Part shown: positions 17,283 to 27,300 of the stretch, piece after piece | Position numbering within the stretch: position 1 is the stretch's first letter | How the letters are laid out: the number at the start of each line of letters is the position of its first letter | Assembly (NCBI GenBank): GCA_032119795.1 | Contig: JAUMFO010000008.1 | Span: 434,001 to 498,000 of the forward strand | DNA length: 64,000 nucleotides | Direction of reading: 5' to 3' | Source of the DNA: JAGIBJ01 sp032119795 | GTDB lineage: Bacteria > Actinomycetota > Thermoleophilia > Solirubrobacterales > Solirubrobacteraceae | Notes under the pieces: generated by a model | What the model was told of the DNA's origin: nothing | Database searches by the model: none | The model's input: the letters and a program-made list of their open reading frames with translations, nothing else | Translations under genes and position numbers: made by a program

Positions 17283-18722
17283 TCAGGCTCGGGTCTTGCC
17301 GGCCGCGATCGCCCGCAGGCCACTGAGGCTCGGGACGAAGAGGTACTCGCCGCCGCGGGTCGTGACGAAGTAGTCCTGGCCGCCGAGGTAGAACGGGCAG
17401 TCGCCCTGGATCACCATGCTGCCGCCGCCGTCCTTGTGGGTGCCCATCAGGAAGTCCGCGTCGTGGCCGAGGCCGAAGATGTTGCCGTCATTGAGCCACT
17501 GCACCTGGATCGCCTCGAACTGCCGGGCGATGCTGGCCTGGAAGCAGACGAACACCAGGCCGCGCTCGGCGCCGTCGTCCTCAAGTTCGCCCTCCGGTAG
17601 CGGGTCGCCGTAGGGCATGCCGCGCCGGATGATCCGGTGGCGGAAGGTGAGGCGCCCCTCCCACCCGAGCGCGTCGCGCGGATTGGAGCGGCGGACGTGG
17701 GCACCGATCGGGCAGCGGCTGCCCGAGGCGTCGCCGTCTGCGACGTAGGCGAAGTCGTTCGTCGCGGGCACGGCGCCGTCGAAGTCGTCGTCGGCCGGCG
17801 GGGCATCGGGGTAGGTGACGAGCGGCGCGCCGTCGTCCCAGCGCCCGCAGATCTTGGCCCGTAGCTTGCGCTCGTCGCCGCCTTCGTACTGCTCGGCGGC
17901 CGCCTTCGTGACGCGCCGAAACAGCGCAACGTCCTGGTGCAGCCGGCGCCAGACCATGTAGGTGCCGTTGCGCGCCAGAGGGCCTTTCGGCGTGGCCGGC
18001 AGGCGCCTGAGCTTGTCGAGGACGGTGTCCTCGTCTGGGTAGCCGAGGATGAATTCGCCGGGCTCCAGCGAGCGCCACTCGCCACCCGGGAGCGGGACCC
18101 CTCCGCCTCGGGTGCGCTCCTCGGTCGCGCCCCGGATCGCGGGCTGCGCGAACCCGTCCCCGAAGCCAAAGTGCTCGCGCGAGTCCTTGAGGGTGTGCGC
18201 GTCCTGGCGGGCGACGATCTCGTGGCCATGGCGGGCGGTCATCGCCTCCAGCTCGGCCATCGCGACGCCGAGCGGTTCCGGGTCCAGCGCGTTGACCGTC
18301 ACCAGCACGTGCGCGTCGCCGGTGCCCAGGCCCCCAGCCCAGTGCTTCGGGTCGCTCGGCCCGACGTCTCCGAGCCGAGTGGCGCGGGCGGCCATCCCGA
18401 GCTTGAACTCGTCGCTGAAGCCGGCGAGGACCTCTTCCGGAACGCCGAGCGCCACGAGCCCCGCGTGCGTCAGGGCGACGTTGACGTGGTGCGGCGGCTT
18501 CGCCGGCCCCGTCCACGGCGCCGCGTCGCTCACGCGCGCGGCGAGTTCCTTCAGCCACGCCCGGCCAGCACGCACGCCGGAGACCTTCACAAACGCGTAC
18601 GTCGTGCAGTCATAGGCGTTGCCGTAGGCGCGGAGAATGTCTCCCTGGATGTCCTCCAGTTCGAAACTCACGCCGTCCGGCGCGGAGAACGCGAGCGTCG
18701 GATCCTCGTCGGTCTTCGTCAT
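17283..18722 (-). CDS. DyP-type heme peroxidase
   Basis: 479 residues. The DyP signature GxxDG is seen as FGFGDG (185-190) with the catalytic Asp, and the proximal heme His is His 342 in IGAHVRRSNPRD. HRIIRRGMPYG and the C-terminal FLMGTHKDGG also fit the family. It oxidises organic substrates with hydrogen peroxide. There is no signal peptide or Tat motif and no encapsulin-targeting tail, so it is probably cytosolic. Its ATG overlaps the stop of the upstream gene by 4 nt (ATGA), making it the third gene of a coupled operon with two paralogous unknown proteins. Confidence 0.93.
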   Translation of the reverse strand: MTKTDEDPTLAFSAPDGVSFELEDIQGDILRAYGNAYDCTTYAFVKVSGVRAGRAWLKELAARVSDAAPWTGPAKPPHHVNVALTHAGLVALGVPEEVLAGFSDEFKLGMAARATRLGDVGPSDPKHWAGGLGTGDAHVLVTVNALDPEPLGVAMAELEAMTARHGHEIVARQDAHTLKDSREHFGFGDGFAQPAIRGATEERTRGGGVPLPGGEWRSLEPGEFILGYPDEDTVLDKLRRLPATPKGPLARNGTYMVWRRLHQDVALFRRVTKAAAEQYEGGDERKLRAKICGRWDDGAPLVTYPDAPPADDDFDGAVPATNDFAYVADGDASGSRCPIGAHVRRSNPRDALGWEGRLTFRHRIIRRGMPYGDPLPEGELEDDGAERGLVFVCFQASIARQFEAIQVQWLNDGNIFGLGHDADFLMGTHKDGGGSMVIQGDCPFYLGGQDYFVTTRGGEYLFVPSLSGLRAIAAGKTRA

Positions 18723-19387
18723 ACAGCGACTCCGCTCTCCGGCTCTGGACGCGCGATTCGGCTGACGAACTCGGCCTGCAGCTGCGCGGGCGTGAGGTCG
18801 TACTGGCGCACGGCCAGCTCGCGCATCGCGATCTGCTGCTGCAAGACGCGCCGAACCTCGGCGACGGTCGTGTGCCCGTAGGCGCTGAAGTACTGCCCGC
18901 ACTCGACCTGGTTGGCCTTCAGATAGCGGACGAGATCGGTGGCGGACGACGCGTCGACGCCAGCGCATTCGCTCCAGATCGCCTTCGCCTGCGCCGGAAT
19001 CGTGGCGGCGAACTCCTCCAGGTAGGAGTCGCGTTCGCCGTCGAAGCAGACCGAGAAGATCAGGTACTCGGCGCCGAGCCGATCCTCATCCTCGGGTTGG
19101 TAGGCCATCACGGCCGGGTCGTCGTCGAAGAAGTCCGGCAGGACCACCCAGCGCCCGAAGTGCGTGCGCGGCAACTTGGCAAATGGGCTCCCCGCAGCGT
19201 CGAGACGCTCGAGCTTTTTGCGCAGCGCCGCGCTGCGCTTTGGCTTGATAGGCGTGATCGCCAGAAAGCCGTAGGAGTCGCCGGAGCGGTTGGGATCCCG
19301 CAGCGCACGGAGCGAGTCCTGCGCCTTCTGCAGATCCGGGAGGCCGAGCAGCCCGAGATTGGCCGGATTCAGTTTGCCTAGAAGCAC
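18719..19387 (-). CDS. Unknown protein, paired paralogue in the DyP operon (B)
   Basis: 222 residues, no signal peptide or membrane segment. It is homologous to the gene just upstream: both have an H-F-x-R-W motif (HFGRWVVLPDF here), then L-x-F-x-x-x-F-(N/D)-G followed by an aromatic-rich helix, a C/S-x-x-Y-S-A-Y segment (QYFSAYGHTTV) and an end reading LTPAQLQAEF. The pattern suggests a dimeric alpha/beta-barrel (ferredoxin-like) fold related to DyP half-domains, but this is a guess. It overlaps the upstream gene by 10 nt and the peroxidase gene by 4 nt. It may supply substrate, heme or a redox partner to the peroxidase. Confidence 0.75.
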   Translation of the reverse strand: MLLGKLNPANLGLLGLPDLQKAQDSLRALRDPNRSGDSYGFLAITPIKPKRSAALRKKLERLDAAGSPFAKLPRTHFGRWVVLPDFFDDDPAVMAYQPEDEDRLGAEYLIFSVCFDGERDSYLEEFAATIPAQAKAIWSECAGVDASSATDLVRYLKANQVECGQYFSAYGHTTVAEVRRVLQQQIAMRELAVRQYDLTPAQLQAEFVSRIARPEPESGVAV

Positions 19388-20031
19388 CGCTGCCCCTCAG
19401 CGACGGCCGCCTTGAACGCCTTGGCGAACTCCTCGGGCGTGAGATCGGCGGCGATGGCTTTGAGCCCCTGAAGTTGCTCGTCGAGCTGGAGCGACTGCGA
19501 GATCATCGTGACCGTCGACTCCGGGTAGGCGGAGTAGAAGTGGCTCGCCTCGAGCCGCTTCTCGCTGCGCTTGATGTAGTCCTTGAACGGCACCGTGGGC
19601 TGCGGACCGGGGAAGCCGTAGGAGCTGCCCCAGAGCTGCGTCATCTTGTCGGTCAACACGTGGGAGAACGCGTCGATGTACTCCTCCCAGCCGCCGTTGA
19701 AGTTGCTCTCGAAGTAGAGGTGGCTGTGGTTGAGCGTGCGTTTGGCGGCGGGGTCGGCGGGATCGGCCAGCTCAGAGACGACGCTCCACCGCGCGAAGTG
19801 GATGAACGAGAGTTCCTTGAGCGTCGCGCTGCGAGCCGGCAGGAGCTTGGGCATCAAGAAGATGCCCTTCAGCCACGGCTTGCCCCACCACTTCATCGTC
19901 GAGAAGACGGTGATCGCGATCGCGAGACCGTCGATGTTGCCCGGCGACGTGCCGGTGGTCGTCGGCTGCGGCGTCGGCACGACGGCCGGTGGAGACTTCG
20001 GGGCCGCAGCCTTCTTCGTCGGGGCAGACAT
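19378..20031 (-). CDS. Unknown protein, paired paralogue in the DyP operon (A)
   Basis: 217 residues, first gene of the operon. The N-terminal 30 residues are Ala/Pro/Thr-rich and probably disordered. Then follow FIHFARWSVV, LYFESNFNGGWEEYIDAF, LWGSSYGFPG, SHFYSAYPESTV and LTPEEFAKAF, each matching the next gene. The H-F-x-R-W and F-(N/D)-G blocks are the most conserved. There is no known enzyme motif and no export signal. Transcription likely starts at the ATG (see promoter at 20041-20070), so this gene would be read from a leaderless mRNA. Confidence 0.75.
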   Translation of the reverse strand: MSAPTKKAAAPKSPPAVVPTPQPTTTGTSPGNIDGLAIAITVFSTMKWWGKPWLKGIFLMPKLLPARSATLKELSFIHFARWSVVSELADPADPAAKRTLNHSHLYFESNFNGGWEEYIDAFSHVLTDKMTQLWGSSYGFPGPQPTVPFKDYIKRSEKRLEASHFYSAYPESTVTMISQSLQLDEQLQGLKAIAADLTPEEFAKAFKAAVAEGQRCF

Positions 20032-20040
20032 GGCGCGCCG

Positions 20041-20070
20041 ACGGTATGCCCACGAGGCTCAGACCGTCAA
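20041..20070 (-). promoter_or_regulatory. Promoter of the DyP operon
   Basis: On the minus strand TTGACG (20065-20070) and TACCGT (20041-20046) are separated by 18 bp, and TACCGT ends 9 nt before the ATG at 20031. This is the best sigma-A-like promoter in the window and predicts a leaderless transcript. Confidence 0.6.
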
Positions 20071-20145
20071 GCGGACCTAATGGAGAACCGGAAACCGGTC
20101 GAACCTCGAGACCCCCCGATGCCCCACACCGACCTGCTTCAGACC

Positions 20146-20151
20146 TAGCAT
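20146..20151 (+). promoter_or_regulatory. Candidate -10 element (TAGCAT)
   Basis: TAGCAT ends 6 nt before the ATG at 20158, with no ribosome site in between; this predicts a leaderless mRNA for the membrane protein. Confidence 0.45.
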
Positions 20152-20157
20152 GCGCGC

Positions 20158-20718
20158 ATGACCATGCCGCCCGATCAGCCCGGCCCGCCGCACGGCCAGG
20201 ACCCGCCCACCCAGCAGTTTCCCGCCGGCAGCGGCCCGCCGCCATACGTTCCGCCGTCCAGCGGCGGCGCCCCGCCCTACGACCCCGAGCACGACGAGCA
20301 CGGTGAGCCCGACGAGAAGAAGCGCCCGTGGGCGTGGATCGGGGCCGCGGCACTGCTCGGCATCGTCGCGCTGGGCTTCGCGCTCTGGGCGTTTGATCTC
20401 AACAGCGACCTCAACGACCAGCAGGACGCAACCAAGGCCGCCCAGCAATCCGCGACGAAGGCGGCCGACGACGCCAAGCGTGCCGCCGAAGAGGCGAGCA
20501 AGAACGCCAGCGACCGTGCTGGCGCATTGTCTGATCAGATCGACGCGCTCACCCAGTCGGTCAAGGACGCCACCGACGCGCTGGGCTCCGCAACCGAAGA
20601 CGCACGAGACGCCGCCCAGACCAAGATCGAGGAACTCCGCCAGCAACTCGAGGAGCTGCTCAGCGGCGCGGCAGTTACGACCACGCCCGGCGGCGAGACG
20701 CCGGCGACCACGCCGTAG
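20158..20718 (+). CDS. Single-pass membrane protein with a periplasmic/extracellular coiled coil
   Basis: 186 residues. The N-terminal 55 residues are Pro/Gly-rich and precede KKRPWAWIG. One membrane segment (about 60-78, AWIGAAALLGIVALGFALW) is followed by a long Ala/Lys/Asp-rich coiled coil (about 80-165) and a Thr/Pro-rich tail. The positive residues before the membrane segment predict the N-terminus inside the cell. There is no recognised domain. It is divergent from the DyP operon across 126 bp. A tight terminator follows it. Confidence 0.8.
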   Translation: MTMPPDQPGPPHGQDPPTQQFPAGSGPPPYVPPSSGGAPPYDPEHDEHGEPDEKKRPWAWIGAAALLGIVALGFALWAFDLNSDLNDQQDATKAAQQSATKAADDAKRAAEEASKNASDRAGALSDQIDALTQSVKDATDALGSATEDARDAAQTKIEELRQQLEELLSGAAVTTTPGGETPATTP

Positions 20719-20737
20719 GACAGCCCCCAAAACGACA

Positions 20738-20765
20738 AAGGGCCCGACCGAAGTCGGGCCCTTCT
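20738..20765 (+). terminator. Rho-independent terminator
   Basis: AAGGGCCCGAC and GTCGGGCCCTT form a perfect 11-bp stem with a CGAA tetraloop, 20 bp after the stop of the coiled-coil protein. It also lies just beyond the 3' end of the minus-strand tRNA and could serve both. Confidence 0.85.
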
Positions 20766-20771
20766 GGGTAG

Positions 20772-20845
<74 letters not shown>

Positions 20846-21198
20846 GCGGACTAAGCATGTTAGCAAGGTGCTGCTCTTCGCAGCTCCTCCTACGGGCGGC
20901 GAGTGAACACGGGCGCATTCGGCCTCGGTGCCCGCTCGACCGCAAACGAGCACGGGACCAAGGCGTCACCGGGGAGCACGTGAGCAGTCACGAACCCCGC
21001 GGCGGACACCTTGGGCCTTGTGTGGGACACCCCGGGCGCGCAACGGTCGGCGCGACGAAGACGTCAGCGGCCGAACTGGCGCGAGCGGGACAAGGGGCAC
21101 TCTTGCGCCAGTCGGTGCAGAGGTCAAGCACGTTCCGGCGGGCCTCCCCCGAGTACCCCCAATTTGCGGTAATACACCTTTCCGGGGCGCGTTGCTCG
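20846..21198. other. Intergenic region upstream of tRNA-fMet
   Basis: About 350 bp between the tRNA and the stop of the CYTH-CHAD gene. On the minus strand a TAACAT hexamer about 14 nt before the tRNA 5' end could be its -10. No coding sequence with convincing codon use, no RNA gene and no repeat was recognised in the rest. Confidence 0.4.
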
Positions 21199-22632
21199 TC
21201 AGGGGCGTTCGAGTGCTGCGACGGCCACAATGAGCTCCTGATGGCCAGTTGCATGGATCTCGCCGGCCAGCTTCAGGGCCTTGCGCTGCAGCTTGCTCCG
21301 ACGCCCAGCGATGGCGTCGCGAAGCGCGGCCAAATCGTGCGAACTCTCGAAGAGGTCTCGGTCTGCGGCGTCGACGCGCTCGGCCAGGACTGCGAGGTCG
21401 TGCTCGTCGCCGAGGTAGTCGGCGAGCCGGTGGGCCTGCTCCTGCAGCGTTTGCAGCTCCGTCGGCGACGCGATCTCCAACAGCTCCGACGCGTGCCAAA
21501 GATCCTTCGATCGTTTGCGCAGCTCGTGGAGCGCTTCCGTGCGCTCGTGCGCCTTGCCGTGCTCGGCGACGTGCAGCGCCTTGCGGCCTTTGCGCAGGAT
21601 CCGCGCGAAGCCGTCGGCGAGATCGGCGGCAGGCTCGTCGCTGAGCGTCCACTCGGCGACGTCGCTCATGACGACACCCAGCAGCTCCAGCACCTCAGCG
21701 ATCGCACCCTGGTCGGCGCGGGCGCTGGCGTGCTGCGCGTCGCGCTCGCCGACGAGCACCTCGCGGAGTCGCGCGACCTGCTCCGGCCGGGCGGCCGAAC
21801 TCCTGCGCGCCACCAGGCCGTCAAGCGTTTGCACCAATACCTCAGCGTCACGCGTGCCCGAGAGCCGCTGGCCGGCGTCGCGCAGCGCCGCGTTGTCTCG
21901 GGCGACGACGTCGTCGCCGAGCCCACGGCGTGCGACGCGGATGTGCGCCCGGCCGCGCTTGAACGCCTTGCGGGCCGAGTGGATCGCTTTCGCGCGCTCG
22001 CCCGGCTCCGCACTCTGCAGCGCCGACGAGGCACCGCGCAGCTGCGCCTGCGTCACGTGGATGAGTCCTTGGACGATCGGCTCGCCCTCCACCAGTCCGC
22101 TCGTGCCCGCGTCCTCAGACTCGGGCACGCCGTGCAGCGCCAGCCAGGAGTTCCCGTAGCGGCGGTCGTCCGTCACCTCGGGCCCCAGCCAGCTCGGCGG
22201 CGCGAACGCGAGTGCGTCGTCGACGGACTCGAACTCGACCTCGGCCATGACGAGCCCCTCGAGCTCGCCGGCGAAGACATCAAGCTCGAGCGTCAACCCC
22301 CCGTCCAAGGGGATCCGGTATCGCGTCTTCTCCACGCGGCGCCCCTGCGTGGACGGCCAGAGCCGCTCGAAGCGCGGCCCGTCGATCACGAACTCCTCCT
22401 CGGCGCGCGCGAGGCCGCGGCCCGATTTGATCGTGAGCAGCGTGTGGTAGCCGCGGCGCCGAAGCCGGACCTGAGCGCCGGCCGGGTCGAGTGAGATATA
22501 GCCCTGCGCGATCTTGTCTGACGGGTACGACACGAGGTCGTCGGGCAGCTCCCTCACGAGGAACTTGCGCTCGACCTCCGTGCCGCCGGGCGTGGAGTGA
22601 TCGAGCGAGGAGCCCGTGGAGCCTGCGGTCAT
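21199..22632 (-). CDS. CYTH-CHAD domain protein
   Basis: 477 residues. The N-terminal CYTH domain (about 17-190) has the E-x-E-x-K motif as EVERKFLV and the run of charged strands (LRRRGYHTLLTIKSG, ELDVFAGELEGLVMAEVEF) that lines a triphosphate tunnel. The CHAD domain (about 200-477) is all-helical with many conserved His and Arg (IHSARKAFKRGRAHIRVAR, LHELRKRSKDLWHASELL). CYTH enzymes hydrolyse inorganic triphosphate or cyclise ATP; CHAD domains bind polyphosphate. A role in polyphosphate metabolism is likely. The ppx gene at 35.5 kb may be related in function. Transcription probably starts next to its ATG. Confidence 0.95.
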   Translation of the reverse strand: MTAGSTGSSLDHSTPGGTEVERKFLVRELPDDLVSYPSDKIAQGYISLDPAGAQVRLRRRGYHTLLTIKSGRGLARAEEEFVIDGPRFERLWPSTQGRRVEKTRYRIPLDGGLTLELDVFAGELEGLVMAEVEFESVDDALAFAPPSWLGPEVTDDRRYGNSWLALHGVPESEDAGTSGLVEGEPIVQGLIHVTQAQLRGASSALQSAEPGERAKAIHSARKAFKRGRAHIRVARRGLGDDVVARDNAALRDAGQRLSGTRDAEVLVQTLDGLVARRSSAARPEQVARLREVLVGERDAQHASARADQGAIAEVLELLGVVMSDVAEWTLSDEPAADLADGFARILRKGRKALHVAEHGKAHERTEALHELRKRSKDLWHASELLEIASPTELQTLQEQAHRLADYLGDEHDLAVLAERVDAADRDLFESSHDLAALRDAIAGRRSKLQRKALKLAGEIHATGHQELIVAVAALERP

Positions 22633-22638
22633 GTACTC

Positions 22639-22644
22639 AGAGTA
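22639..22644 (-). promoter_or_regulatory. Candidate -10 element (TACTCT)
   Basis: On the minus strand TACTCT ends 6 nt before the ATG of the CYTH-CHAD gene, with no ribosome site, so a leaderless mRNA is likely. Confidence 0.5.
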
Positions 22645-22674
22645 GGCGCGCCGGACCCACTTATGGTGGACCGC

Positions 22675-24307
22675 ATGAGCAGTCTCGTCGTGTCGCCCAC
22701 TCCGCTCACGCCCCTTCGCTTCCTGGAGCGGTCAGCCGCCGTTCACCCAGACCGCATCGCGATCGTGCATGGCGGGCGCCGAATCTCCTATGCCGCGATG
22801 GCGGCCGAGAGCACTCGGCTGGCGCACGCACTGATCGCCTCCGGCATCCAGCCGGGCGACCGCGTCGCCTACCTGTGCCCGAACATTCCGGAGGAGCTCG
22901 TCGCGCACTTCGGCGTGCCGCTCGCTGGCGCCGTTCTCGTGGCCCTCAACACGCGCCTGGCGCCCGACGAGATCCGCCAGATTCTCGATCACTCGGGAGC
23001 CAAGCTGCTCGTCGTCGATCGTGAACTCGCGGCGGGCGTCGTGCCGGTCGCAAGCGATCTGGCAACGGTCCGCGAAATCGTGATCGTCGACGACCTCGAA
23101 GCCCAGGCCCTCGGGGGCGCGACGAGCGACGCCGAGCTGCCCGGCCCGAGCTATGCCGACCTCCTCGAGCGCGGCTCAGATGCGCCGCGCTCCTGGGAGG
23201 TCGACGACGAACTCGCGACCATCTCGATCAACTACACCTCGGGCACCACGGGCCAGCCCAAAGGCGTGATGTATACCCACCGCGGCGCCTACCTCAACGC
23301 GCTCGGCGAGGTGCTCCACAGCGAGCACTCGGCGTCCTCGGTCTACCTCTGGACGCTGCCGATGTTTCACTGCAACGGCTGGTGTACGACGTGGGGCATC
23401 ACGGCCGTCGCGGGCCGGCACGTCTGCCTGCGGGCCGTCCGCGGCGACGCCGATGTGGGCGCTGATCCGACAGGAGAGCGTGACGCACCTCAACGGCGCC
23501 CCGATCGTCCTGTCGACCCTCGCCGCCGCCGACGAGGCCGCACCGCTGGAGGCGCCGCTGACGATCACGACCGCCGGCGCCGCGCCGAGCCCAACCACCA
23601 TCGGCCAGCTCGAGCAGCTCGGCGCTCGAATCATCCACATGTATGGCCTGACGGAGACGTACGGGCCCTACTCGGTGTGCGAGTGGCAGGACGGCTGGCC
23701 CGAGCTCCCGGCCGACGAGCGCGCGGCGCTGCTCGCGCGGCAGGGCGTAGGCATGGTCGTCGCCGACCGACTGCGCGTCGTGGATGCCGACATGAACGAC
23801 GTGCCGGCCGACGGCGAGACCGTCGGCGAGCTCGTGATGCGCGGCAACAACGTGATGAAGGGCTACTTCGCCGACGAGGCCGCGACGGAGAAGGCGTTTG
23901 CCGGCGGTTGGTTCCACTCCGGCGACCTCGGCGTGATGCAGCCCGACGGCTACGCCAAGCTCGTCGACCGGGCCAAGGACATCGTGATCTCCGGCGGCGA
24001 GAACATCTCGACCGTCGAGGTCGAGAGCGCGCTGATGGCGCACCCGGCGGTCGTTGACGTCGCGGTGATCGGCATCCCGGACGACAAGTGGGGCGAGACC
24101 CCGAAGGCGTTCGTCGTCCTCAGCCACGGCCAGACCGTCGAGGAGGCCGAGATCATCGAGTTCGTCCGCTTGCGGATTGCCCGCTACAAGGCGCCGCGTG
24201 CCGTCGAGTTCCTCGACGCCCTGCCGCGGACGTCGACCGGCAAGGTGCAGAAGTTCGAGCTGCGCGAGAAGGAATGGGCCGGGCACGAGCACCGGATCAA
24301 GGGGTAG
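22675..24307 (+). pseudogene. Long-chain acyl-CoA ligase (AMP-forming) with a frameshift
   Basis: Two adjoining frames encode one protein of about 540 residues. The first carries the AMP-binding motif YTSGTTGQPKGVMYTHRG and ends its homology at HVCLRAVRGDA; the second, shifted by one base near 23440-23455, resumes at MWALIRQESVTHLNGAPIVL and carries the YGLTETYGPY motif, the hinge WFHSGDLGVMQPDGYAKLVDR, and the catalytic Lys in PRTSTGKVQK. One surplus base restores the frame if removed. Both halves keep all motifs and good codon use, so the lesion is recent or a sequencing error. The family activates fatty or aryl acids as CoA thioesters. Start ATG 22675 follows GGTGGA; ATG 22663 is an alternative. 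Confidence 0.85.
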
Positions 24308-24314
24308 AAGCGCC

Positions 24315-24362
24315 GCGGGGGGAGGAGCGCGGCCGCCGCCGCATTCCTCCCCCCGCTTTGCG
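24315..24362. terminator. Bidirectional terminator between acyl-CoA ligase and amidase genes
   Basis: GCGGGGGGAGGA (24315-24326) and TCCTCCCCCCGC (24345-24356) form a perfect 12-bp stem; on the plus strand it is followed by tttgcgttcttt. The genes converge here. Confidence 0.85.
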
Positions 24363-24374
24363 TTCTTTGGTCGG

Positions 24375-27300
24375 CTAGGGCTTGACGGTCACCGTCTTCG
24401 TCGTCGGAGCCGCGCTACCCGAGAGCCCGATGAAGGTGATCTTCACCTTCACCTTGGAGCCCTTGGCCAGCGACTTCTTGGTGGCCGAATCGGGCTTGAC
24501 GGTGAGCGCCGCCGACTTGCCCGACTTGATCGTCAGCGTCTTGACGCCCAGCTTCTTGCTGCCGCGCATGACTCTCACCTTGACCGTGCAATCGCCAGCG
24601 GTCTTGGAGCACTTCACGCTCACCTTGAACGTGCCGGACTTGCTGGCCTTGATCGTCTTGACCGTGAACTGCACGATCGGCTTCTTCACCACCGGCGGCT
24701 TCACGACCGGCGGGGCAACCACCGGCGGCGTGACGACCGGCGGCGTCACGACCGCAGGCGTCGTGGGCGGGATCACCGGATCGGTCAGCGGCACAAACGG
24801 CGACGCATAGGCCCGGTCGCCCGGGTGGCAGTGATGCGGCGAGTAGAACGTGCTGCCCGGAACGCACCGGAACATGCTCGGGTTGGTCCAGCTCGGAGCG
24901 AGCCGCACCTTCGTCGCCTGCTCGAACGCGTAGCCGTCCGCCAGGAGCGTTGCCTCGCTGAACGGCGCCCCGATGAACACGATCCCGATCGGGTTGCGCC
25001 CGTTCTGTGCGGAGCCGTTGACGGTCGAGCCAAAGCCCGACGGCACCGTCAGCACCGGGTACCCGGCGCGGTCGGCGATCCCGATCAGCGGGTTGCCGCT
25101 CGGCACGGCCATGATCTCGACGTCGTCCGTGAGATCAGCCGGAGTGCCGTTGTTCAGCAGCCCGTCGATGTAGGCCTTGGCCTCCGCCAGACCGGTGGTC
25201 TTGTCGGTGTCGTAGGCGGTGGCCGTCGGGCCATCCGCCAAGTCGACCGTCTGCGCATCAACCAGATCACGCTGGTTGTACTTCAGACCCTCGACCGGGC
25301 TCGCGACGTTGGCGTCGATCACGCCCTGCAGCGACTTGGCGCCTGCGCCTGGAATCCCAGACAGGTAGGCGTTGAGGTCGCGTTTGAACTCACGCGTCAC
25401 GATGCTCGGCGTCGTCGGCGCAGCCGGCAACGTCTTCGTGACGGTCGTTGCACCGGCATCCGCGATGGCCGCAACGGCCCCGGGGTAGGACGCGGCGACG
25501 CTCGTGATCACGCCGACCTTCTTGTTCTTGAGGGCCGAGGCCGACAGCACGTCGGTGTAGCGCGGAGCCGTCGGCGCCGCCGAAGTGGCGGAATCCTCCG
25601 GATCCTTCGCCGAGATCACCTGCAGACCGAGCGCCACGTCGTAAACCGACTTGGCGATCGGGCCCGGCGCGTCCTGCGACTTGGCCACCGGCAGCACGCC
25701 GGTGCGGCTGACGCGGCCCACCGTGGGCTTGAGCGCGACCACACCCGCCAGCGCGGCGGGGTTGATCATCTGCGCCGTGTCGGTCGACGTCTCCATGCCG
25801 ATGGTCATCGCCGCCAGCCCAGCCGCCGCGGCAGCCGTGGAGCCACCGGAGGAGCCACCGACGTTGTTGTCGGTGTCAGACGGCAGGAGTACCTGGCCAC
25901 CGAGCGCCGAGTAGCCCTCAGTCGCATTGGAGTCCAGGACGCCGTTCATCTCCGAGACGTTGGCCTTGCCGAGGATGATCGCGCCGCCGGCCTTCAGGCG
26001 AGCGACGATCTTGGAGTCCTTCGTCGGGACCGACCCCTGAAGGCCGATCGAGCCGGCCGTGGTCGGCATGCCCTTCACGTCGATGGTGTCGTCGACGATC
26101 ACCGGGAGGCCATGGAACGGCCCGCGGCGACCTTCGGTGACGCGTTCCTGGTCGAGCGCTTTGGCCTCGTCGATTGCGCCGAGGTTCACCGCGCGGACGG
26201 CCTGCAGTGCAGGGCCCTCAGCGTTGGTGAGTGCGATGCGCGCCAGGTACGCCTTCGTCAGCGTCTCCGACGTGAGCGTGCCGTCCACGAGCCGGTCCTG
26301 GAGGTCCTTCGCCGATTCGGTCTCCAGCGAGAAGCCCAGTGCTGGACGCGTTCCGACCTTCTCCATGATCGTGTCGTAGTCCGGGTTGCAGCTGCCGCGC
26401 TCACTGAACGCGGGGGCCGGGACGGTGTCGGCGCAGCGGTACATGCTCGGGTTGACCTCGCTTGCCGGCTTGCGCTTCTTCGTCGCCTGCTCGATCACAT
26501 ACGAGATGCCGATCACGTCGCGCTCCTTGTAGGCGCCGCCGTTCACCGAGATGCTGAGCGCCCGCCGAAGCGTCGCGCTGTAGCCCATCGGGATGGTGAG
26601 CTGCGGGTAGCCGGCCTGCGGCCCCTGCGGCACGGAGCCAAGAATCGCGGCAACGTCGTCGCTGGTATCCGGCGTGCCGTTGTCGAGCATGCCGTTGATC
26701 TGTGCCCAGTAGAGCGCTTTGCGCTGCGGCAGGTTCGTGCGGTACTGGATCTCGTTGGCACCGCCGGGTGTGATGTCGGCGTTGAGCGAGTTCGCGTGCG
26801 AGCTGTTGCCGAACTTCAGCGCCTCGTGCGGGTTGGCGTTGTTGTCGTCCACCTCTTCGGCCAGCGACTTGATCGGCGCGCTGGCACCCAAGCGGGCGTA
26901 GTACGAGTTGATCGTGATGTGCTGCTCGTATCCGGTGGGCAGCGGGACCGCGGCCAGGTTGGCATTGCCTGGAGACGGGCGGTAGACCATCGTCGCGCCA
27001 CCGGCCACGAGGGCGGCGTAGGCGTCGGCCAGCGGCGTGCCGGCGATCGGCGTGAAGTCCGGGCCTGGCCCGACCGTCGGGTTGCCACCACCGACCGTGC
27101 CGTTGTAGCCGATCCTCATCCCTTGGACGAAATCGGTCTTCAGCGCCGACATGTAGTTGGGCACCTCCGCCGGGGCCGGCGGGATCACCGCGTCCACGTT
27201 CGGGCCGAAGAGGCTTGCGTAGCCGGGCTTGCTGAGCGGATCAAAGCCCGCCGTTGACTGCAGGTTCATCGCCGCGTCGGAGACGGTCCGGTCCATCGGG

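Noticed and set aside
17283..18722. Encapsulin cargo
   Set aside because: The peroxidase has no C-terminal targeting peptide of the known type and no encapsulin gene is present in the window.
24177..27257. A plus-strand open frame of about 1,000 codons opposite the amidase
   Set aside because: The same reason: it mirrors the amidase and overlaps the end of the acyl-CoA ligase; no motif or ribosome site supports it.
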